A DNA stretch of 21,189 bases from a virus. The position numbers were made by a program, and so were the translations under genes. Below are positions 18,201-21,189 of this stretch, piece by piece. The notes below the pieces were generated by a model that was not told the DNA's origin, did not search any database, and saw only the letters and a program-made list of their open reading frames with translations. The first letter of the stretch is position 1, and each line of letters starts with the position of its first letter. The stretch spans positions 6,217-27,405 of IMG/VR virus record IMGVR_UViG_3300029319_000361; one strand, given 5' to 3'.

Positions 18201-20446
18201 AAGCTGTTAAAGAAGCTTTAGAACAGTTAGATATTAAGTCAAAAGTTGTTCAAGCTAAAATAAATTTTAGTAAAAACATGAATGGTGACTTTAACAAAAT
18301 ACTTGAAGACGTAAGTGGTATTGAAGCTGACAAAAGATTTTCTGAAGCTAAGTCTAGAAAACGTGGTGAGGGTAAAGGTAGATTTAGATTTTTTGTACCA
18401 CCATCACATGAAGATTTTGTAGGTTTGTTATATAATTTTATAGGTAAAGGTGAAGCTGGTAATAAACATAGAGACTTTTTTGAAAGATCTTTAATAAAAC
18501 CTCTTAATAGAGCGTTTAGAGAATTAAATGCGGCAAAACAAAGTATAACAACTGATTATAGAAGTTTATTAAAAAACTTTCCTGAAACAAAAAGAAAACT
18601 AAACAAGCTAGTACCTGAAGGTGATTTTTATTATTCTGATGCCATTAGAGTTTATCTATGGAGTAAAGCTGGTTTTGATATACCTGGTTTAAGCAAAACA
18701 GATAAACAGTCTTTAATTGACTTAGTTAATTCTGATGGAGAATTAAAAGCTTTTGCTGATAACATAGGTTTAATATCTAAAGCTGAAGAAGGTTATGTAG
18801 AGCCAAGTGAAAATTGGATAGCTGGTGATATAAGAACAGATTTAGCTGATGCTACAGGTAGAGTTGGTAGAGCAAAGTTTTTTAACGAATTTATTGAAAA
18901 TGCAGATATAATATTTAGTTCTGAAAATATAAATAAAATCAGAGCTATATATGGTGATAATTTTGTTGAAGCTCTAAACGACATGTTATATAGAATTAAA
19001 AACGGTACTAATAGAACTACTGGTAACAATAAAATGGTAAACGCGTTTTTAAACTATTTAAACGGGTCTATTGGTGCCACGATGTTTTTTAACGCAAGAT
19101 CCGCTGTGTTACAGACTATATCTACTGTTAATTTTATAAACTTTGGCGATAACAATATATTTAAAGCTGCTCAAGCTTTTAGCGATCAGACTCAATTTTG
19201 GAGTGATTTTGTAACTATATTTAACTCAGACTTTTTAAGGCAAAGAAGAGCTGGTGTTTCTTATGATGTTAACGCAGCTGAAATAGCAAAAGTTGTAAGT
19301 AAAGCAAAAAATCCAACAGAGCAAGTTAGAGCTGCTGTTAGGTATTTATTACAAGTAGGTTTTTTACCTACGCAATTAGCTGATAGTTTTGCTATAGCTC
19401 TTGGTGGTTCTAGCATGTATAGAAATAGAGTTAAAACATATATAAAACAAGGCATGAGTCAAAAGCAAGCTGAAACAAAAGCTTTTGAAGATTTTCAAGA
19501 AATAGCAGAAAGCACACAGCAGTCTGCAAGACCTGATATGATTAGTCAACAACAAGCTTCACCGCTTGGCCGTATGATATTAGCTTTTCAAAATGTTACT
19601 TCGCAGTACACAAGACTAATGAAAAAATCTGGTTTAGATTTAATAAACAGAAGAATATCACCACCTTACAAAACACAAGTACAAAGTGATATGGCTAACG
19701 TTTCAAAAATAATATATTACGGCGCTGTGCAAAATATAATATTTTACGGTTTACAAGGAGCTTTATTTTCTATGATGTTTGATGATGAAGAAAAAGACGA
19801 AGAGCTATTTGATAAAAAAAGAGATAGACTTTTACAAGGGTCAATTGATAGTATATTAAGAGGTTCTGGAGTTGCTGGTGCAGTTTTATCTACTATAAAA
19901 AATGCAGCTATAAGATTTGCTGAAAACCAAAAGAAAGACTGGGGTAAAGAAGATAATTTATTAATGGTAGAGCTTTTACAGTTATCACCACCAATAGGTA
20001 TTAAAGTTAGAAAACTTAGAAGTTTTGAAAGAAACTTAGATTATAACGAAGACGTTATTAAAGAAATGAATACTTTTGATATTGATAATCCTTCTTGGGA
20101 AGCTTACGCTAATTTAATTGAAGGTACTACTAACGTGCCAGTAGCTAGATTACATAGAAAAATACAAAACGTAAGAGCTGCTCTTGATAGTGAAAATCAG
20201 TGGTGGCAAAGATTAGCAGTTGGTTTAGGTTGGAGCAGGTGGGAGCTTGGTATTGAAAATGAAGCTGTTGAAGATGTTAGGCAAAAAGTAAAAGAACAAA
20301 AAGAGCAAATTAGAAACGAAAAAAGAAAACAAAAACAAAAAGTTAAAGATCTTTTAAAAAAACAATGTAAAAGAATAAAAGATAATGGTGAAAGATGTAA
20401 AGTAAGAACTAGTAACAAATCTGGTTTTTGTTTTCACCATGATTAA
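12245..20446 (+). CDS. Giant multidomain polyvalent ejection protein
   Basis: A 2733-residue protein, last of the ejection cassette. Order of parts: a duplicated FDP-x-x-Y motif (residues 3-11, 19-27); a charged helical region to about 470; hydrophobic, membrane-active segments (491-514, 628-640); coiled-coil-prone helices (650-900); a zincin peptidase with HELGH (924-928); a sigma-70 region 2-like stretch (1107-1207); a Gln/Ala helical region; a block with EWEHAMP (1708-1714); a HAD phosphatase (D1845, D1847, T1923, K1960, D1979, D1980); a long conserved-looking region (2032-2480); a hydrophobic segment (2489-2512); a Lys/Glu helix and a Cys/His cluster (2708-2732). FSK motifs lie at 1081, 1489 and 2008. 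It fits the polyvalent proteins described for phages: virion-borne effectors delivered with DNA. T7 gp16 is the positional counterpart, but no transglycosylase is seen. The start overlaps the previous stop. Confidence 0.75.
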   Translation: MSFDPLKYIQDTEQETSGFDPIAYLNDNEVELDTEVDKFSVFGFLHSEDPKDYQNNLENFFNQNKKNAAIQLRKILGSGFKVEEDVNLFLPSNKVKITKRGSNESIEIDFALDKKQAADYIYRSLVKKSSNDLFSFLSRTMSQEDISESEQAQEDVNKIFRKATAEGGALYVSEDEKIKAGEEFDDPNLFKPRTETKSVFDGSVSRTISTEVMPYEKEKKAVRKSLINQGVENPTEKQVEDIVRNNLKKQAAAKLFDEKASVYMNSDEIEETDVDAILKLGSLIAKKENSKRKRNIATTQAKLKPAIEKIKNQLNDENSDISKAKEFLRITESSEPVELPVFFDEPTVTLKNGTVMSEEDYNSYVSSVLSSQEDYKRIESLQDELFANIEKAENIDIQADLIGRNYNDMQKFFYLLGSGFGRIVTSGAYGASKLQSGIFGVDNENLDEMFLDMQESNQAYKDKFQKDVAFRDSFNSLEGFGRFIAQEFANQIPIFATLAIPTVGIYSLGASAAGDRWLEIVQQDKELGNETGLLNKMLQSVGYGAAEIVFDRYLTLPVMQRSASVLFGKGGRDLIEGGIKNYFKAFAKRQLVYDPLLEMSAEGLTTLTQNMISGRPLTENLDHAMFSGLMFGGVFGGTPFAKGLVMQKFSDYSSYNGYRNNLKNITDLELTLKKLNTSLKANKTKGNNTTNLESSIDFVTNEISRLKIDNENILQEVDKKTSNLSKYWFDVYNAITVEQEKIRIRVEGIINDDTITNDKKTELLNIAQAEFNKLQSSRDILRDEKNFGNAYSAFRNSNNKKDVARLEEIMSQATTELINEGKAEPTNDDIDTRSRIIFNKQEINKDYNSKKDKISKNFKNFQTLEQAKNFIDSMNISDADKETIKNNFDEGAHGVNVVDLDGNVTPMQIVENMAKADRLETRTHELGHEFLFKVFGQNKAAFKGIANQLLDFVQQRDENLYFLLIGRVERDKDGNLVDEEVIANFLELAAEGRFNNKTKGLSFFANLLNLGVKKATKNELDLNFDGENDAVNFLINLGKKLKAGTVKREDIVGIKKSIAKTAQEKETTEEVSKRDDAEFTFSKQITPEKLIRIIKNPNSKPSKVAGANKELLRQYNALALKALGYDASIGDIPRENVVSALSVYLPGLIQRFKPGRAKFSTLVTTSIAFKKQEVYEQAKVKEKQDTQSLNDSFNQIQDDTLTDLENDVLPELDEKVSKVNVLQIDKIASKSDDIIKSINEKGNFRTVIDNNIGIVGNIIFDIPNQKISNPADNITIKDIIVDNEGNELKKSQLNAGIKGIPVRSEAKKIQDFFRNINAAKNFIKILPLTNVTEKDADINKLGEGIEVSREILGRAIGLPNKILEYFYNKKFKPNGKRARSQGKSSQVPLWELKPRFKNLTDKELTIAAKQFQQDLGVNGDKIVRSGNILSGQFIKGAAVVMSQQASLSAAQRVKEQQQKQAQKAGDIARAREIAQEIADITTAQSKKAFSKQPKVDTAIDFVLNPSFESDIVNVNSLLKSFIGKGKYTFTSKEDVEVFFEQVEKVLISSLPQGYITKRILRPSGRVLGGNRNKQIIVDGKKMTIDSYYAEKRDKLLSRKDLVYGKPFTGKAAKFKAQAYNKVFGNSAKEFEKAQKDGRIKEFNEINASMHRQLWERVRSSIRQNKQNARVWGNYFGTVSLITEHPHRLGAEWVGWSPKPRGFNGKLYEWEHAMPASRAYLYLLESILDDDFNSSFDVAYQLVMDNYKLIALDNYIDKTSIKEAGRTTSMGEGWSILTDSWLDRYFSGDINIDPRTIVSVDGVTFDKAYNITPKTNYSKAKKISTAIVNSRSVKNYEKSRGMSTFDFDETVAISDNVIIATKDGETKRIASNEWPFVGDQLMKEGWKMDFTDFNRVTDGRPGPLMQKLKNQIKKFGPKNVYILTARAPESEAAIHAYLKSEGINLPIENITGLGNSTGEAKALWMLDKFAQGYNDMYFVDDALPNVKAVKEALEQLDIKSKVVQAKINFSKNMNGDFNKILEDVSGIEADKRFSEAKSRKRGEGKGRFRFFVPPSHEDFVGLLYNFIGKGEAGNKHRDFFERSLIKPLNRAFRELNAAKQSITTDYRSLLKNFPETKRKLNKLVPEGDFYYSDAIRVYLWSKAGFDIPGLSKTDKQSLIDLVNSDGELKAFADNIGLISKAEEGYVEPSENWIAGDIRTDLADATGRVGRAKFFNEFIENADIIFSSENINKIRAIYGDNFVEALNDMLYRIKNGTNRTTGNNKMVNAFLNYLNGSIGATMFFNARSAVLQTISTVNFINFGDNNIFKAAQAFSDQTQFWSDFVTIFNSDFLRQRRAGVSYDVNAAEIAKVVSKAKNPTEQVRAAVRYLLQVGFLPTQLADSFAIALGGSSMYRNRVKTYIKQGMSQKQAETKAFEDFQEIAESTQQSARPDMISQQQASPLGRMILAFQNVTSQYTRLMKKSGLDLINRRISPPYKTQVQSDMANVSKIIYYGAVQNIIFYGLQGALFSMMFDDEEKDEELFDKKRDRLLQGSIDSILRGSGVAGAVLSTIKNAAIRFAENQKKDWGKEDNLLMVELLQLSPPIGIKVRKLRSFERNLDYNEDVIKEMNTFDIDNPSWEAYANLIEGTTNVPVARLHRKIQNVRAALDSENQWWQRLAVGLGWSRWELGIENEAVEDVRQKVKEQKEQIRNEKRKQKQKVKDLLKKQCKRIKDNGERCKVRTSNKSGFCFHHD
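14957..15424 (+). other. Zincin metallopeptidase module in the giant protein
   Basis: Residues about 905-1060. HELGH at 924-928 is an HEXXH zinc motif with both His ligands and the catalytic Glu. A downstream EEVIANFLELAAEG block (E979-E987) offers a third ligand (E980 or E987), as in gluzincin-type peptidases. Such domains occur in polyvalent phage proteins, where they are thought to process the protein or attack host targets. Confidence 0.75.
15563..15865 (+). other. Sigma-70 region 2-like stretch in the giant protein
   Basis: Residues 1107-1207. A helix with LLRQYNALALKAL precedes a turn with GDIPRENVVSA, then LPGLIQRFKPGRAKFSTLV. This parallels the sigma region 2 pattern of a helix, an acidic D-L-x-Q-like segment, a G-L-x-x-A-x-x-R-F-D-P element and K-F-S-T-Y. 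A downstream SLNDSF...DDTLTDLEND recalls the SL-D-x-x-x linker of sigma factors. The resemblance is by eye only; key aromatic residues used in promoter melting are not clearly present. Confidence 0.35.
17207..17614 (+). other. Possible HNH-like block in the giant protein
   Basis: Residues about 1655-1790. A motif EWEHAMP (1708-1714), preceded by a Trp/Gly-rich strand and followed by a helix, resembles the [D/E]H-x-x-P core of HNH-type nucleases. A clear second His/Asn pair at the expected distance was not identified, so the enzyme class is open. Confidence 0.3.
17759..18244 (+). other. HAD-family phosphatase module in the giant protein
   Basis: Residues about 1839-2000. All four HAD motifs are present in order: DFDET (D1845 nucleophile, D1847), ILTAR (T1923), K1960 in a GEAKALWML helix, and FVDDALPN (D1979, D1980). 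A cap-like insertion lies between motifs I and II. The set predicts a Mg-dependent phosphatase; polynucleotide 3'-phosphatases and nucleotidases share this layout, so a nucleic-acid or nucleotide substrate is a guess from context. Confidence 0.75.
18338..20365 (+). other. Long C-terminal polyvalent-protein-associated region
   Basis: Residues about 2032-2707. It starts with an RFSEA motif and a GRFRFFVPPSHEDF segment and continues as long helices with conserved-looking blocks such as SARPDMISQQQASPLGRM and FQNVTSQYTRLMK. From memory, closely similar blocks end giant proteins of many uncultured marine phages, and match the type of helical domain named LPD in studies of polyvalent proteins. Segment 2489-2512 is hydrophobic, and the end (2640-2707) is a Lys/Glu-rich helix. 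Confidence 0.5.
20366..20440 (+). other. C-terminal Cys/His cluster, possible zinc-binding finger
   Basis: Residues 2708-2732. C2708, C2718, C2729 and H2731/H2732 give a C-x9-C-x10-C-x-H pattern within 25 residues. The order Cys, Gly-x-x-Cys, Cys-x-His is like short zinc fingers found at the end of some phage proteins. The next gene begins within its last codons. Confidence 0.5.
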
Positions 20447-21020
20447 TTTAAAGCGTTTTTTATTATGTATTTTTTTACTTACGACTTGTGAAAAAATTGA
20501 TGACGACGGTTTTAGAGTATTTAAAATAAATAAAGGTGAACATAGATCTGGTACATACCTGCATAATGACGCGCCTTATAAAATAAACTTTTTAGTTAAA
20601 GTTACAGAGTCAATGATATATGATTTTGGTGGTAATACTAGAGATCAATACGATGTAAACAAAATATACGGCTTTAGTGACTTTGGTCAAATACATCAAG
20701 AAGCTTCTATAAGACTTGGTTGGTCGTATTATACTGAAGGTGAAAGAGCTGGTGAGTTGTGGTTTAGATGGTTAAAACATACTTGGGGTCAGCATAAATC
20801 AGGTGACTTAATGGAAGTTGAAGTTGATGAGATATATAATGTTACGATAGAGCAAAGATTAATACATTATATTTTTACTATAAATGGTGAAGAGTTTATT
20901 GTTGATAGAGATATAGAGCAAAACAGAAGATTAGATTATATAGATAGATATTATTTATACCCATATTTTGGTGGTCAAAAAACAGCACCACACGATATAA
21001 AAATTAAAATAAAAGAATGA
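20439..21020 (+). CDS. Putative surface lipoprotein with beta-sandwich domain
   Basis: A 193-residue protein. A basic n-region (NLKR) and a hydrophobic core lead to LTTC, an acceptable lipobox with Cys17 as the lipidated residue. The mature start reads CEKIDDDG, a Lys followed by three Asp; this is similar to the acidic lipoprotein export signals that direct surface display in Bacteroidota. The rest is beta-rich, with strands alternating with Trp/Tyr-rich turns (GWSYYTEGERAGELWFRWL) and an end block YPYFGGQKTAPHDI. That pattern resembles a jelly-roll, concanavalin-like sugar-binding fold, but no catalytic residues were identified. The gene starts 8 bases inside the end of the giant gene and shares ATGA with the next lipoprotein, so it is co-expressed with late genes. 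Possible roles are receptor masking, superinfection exclusion, lysis or a polysaccharide-directed activity. Confidence 0.65.
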   Translation: MINLKRFLLCIFLLTTCEKIDDDGFRVFKINKGEHRSGTYLHNDAPYKINFLVKVTESMIYDFGGNTRDQYDVNKIYGFSDFGQIHQEASIRLGWSYYTEGERAGELWFRWLKHTWGQHKSGDLMEVEVDEIYNVTIEQRLIHYIFTINGEEFIVDRDIEQNRRLDYIDRYYLYPYFGGQKTAPHDIKIKIKE

Positions 21021-21189
21021 AAAAACTTATTATATTACTTTTAATAACTTTAGTTTCTTGTGCAGCGCCAAAAAAGTGTTGTAGTCAAGATTTAAAATCA
21101 TTGTTAAAGTTTTCTACATTTTACGCGGCGGTAAATGGTGGTACGTCATTATCAGATGTTGACGTGTTTTCTGTAGACAATGGCTTGTC
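21017..21189 (+). CDS. Second putative lipoprotein, cut by the window end
   Basis: The first 57 residues are visible and the frame is open to the edge. The start is MKKLIILLLITLVSC, a short lipoprotein signal with a good LVSC lipobox (Cys15). The mature part begins with a Cys pair (KKCCSQ) and continues with a beta-like STFYAAVNGG segment. It overlaps the previous gene through ATGA, so the two lipoproteins are translated as a pair. Overlapping tandem lipoprotein genes could suggest a spanin pair, but both members carry their own lipobox and the first is too large and beta-rich for that. Function unknown. Confidence 0.65.
   Translation, partial: MKKLIILLLITLVSCAAPKKCCSQDLKSLLKFSTFYAAVNGGTSLSDVDVFSVDNGL

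Overview
The window looks like part of the late structural module of an AT-rich, lytic-type tailed phage with podovirus-like neck and ejection genes. Eleven genes all lie on the + strand and are packed almost end to end: the largest gap is 56 bases, and most junctions are 1-3 base gaps or overlaps of the ATGA or TAATG type. There are no tRNA genes, CRISPR arrays, integrases or insertion sequences. Ten of the eleven starts have no Shine-Dalgarno sequence and sit instead behind A/T-rich leaders, often reading AATATG. This, with two lipoproteins of which one carries an acidic patch just after the lipid cysteine, points to a Bacteroidota (marine Flavobacteriia-like) host. The host call is inference; an AT-rich alphaproteobacterial host is the main alternative.

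Layout. Bases 1-33 hold a UUCG-tetraloop terminator, probably closing a gene to the left of the window. A head-associated protein of unknown function follows (53-880), then a second UUCG hairpin (894-917). Next come two neck/connector candidates (937-1641 and 1645-2934), a very large tail nozzle/muzzle-like protein of 1837 residues (2938-8451), a beta-rich virion or fibre-like protein (8448-9863) and a small virion protein (9865-10224). The ejection cassette is a Gln/Ala-rich internal virion protein (10259-10990), a helical protein (10992-12245) and a giant 2733-residue multidomain protein (12245-20446). Two overlapping lipoprotein genes end the window (20439-21020 and 21017 to the edge).

Main point of interest. 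The giant protein is built like a phage polyvalent protein. In order it has an N-terminal duplicated FDP motif, membrane-active segments, a zincin metallopeptidase (HELGH), a stretch resembling sigma-70 region 2, a possible HNH-like block, a HAD phosphatase with all four catalytic motifs, a long C-terminal helical region and a terminal Cys/His cluster. A short FSK motif recurs at four places, mostly at module borders. A reasonable model is that the protein travels in the virion with the two smaller internal proteins, enters the cell with the DNA, and is cut into separate early effectors, perhaps by its own zincin. The architecture is visible in the sequence; the delivery and processing model is inference. 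The lipoproteins may then act at the cell surface, for example in receptor masking or exclusion of other phages.
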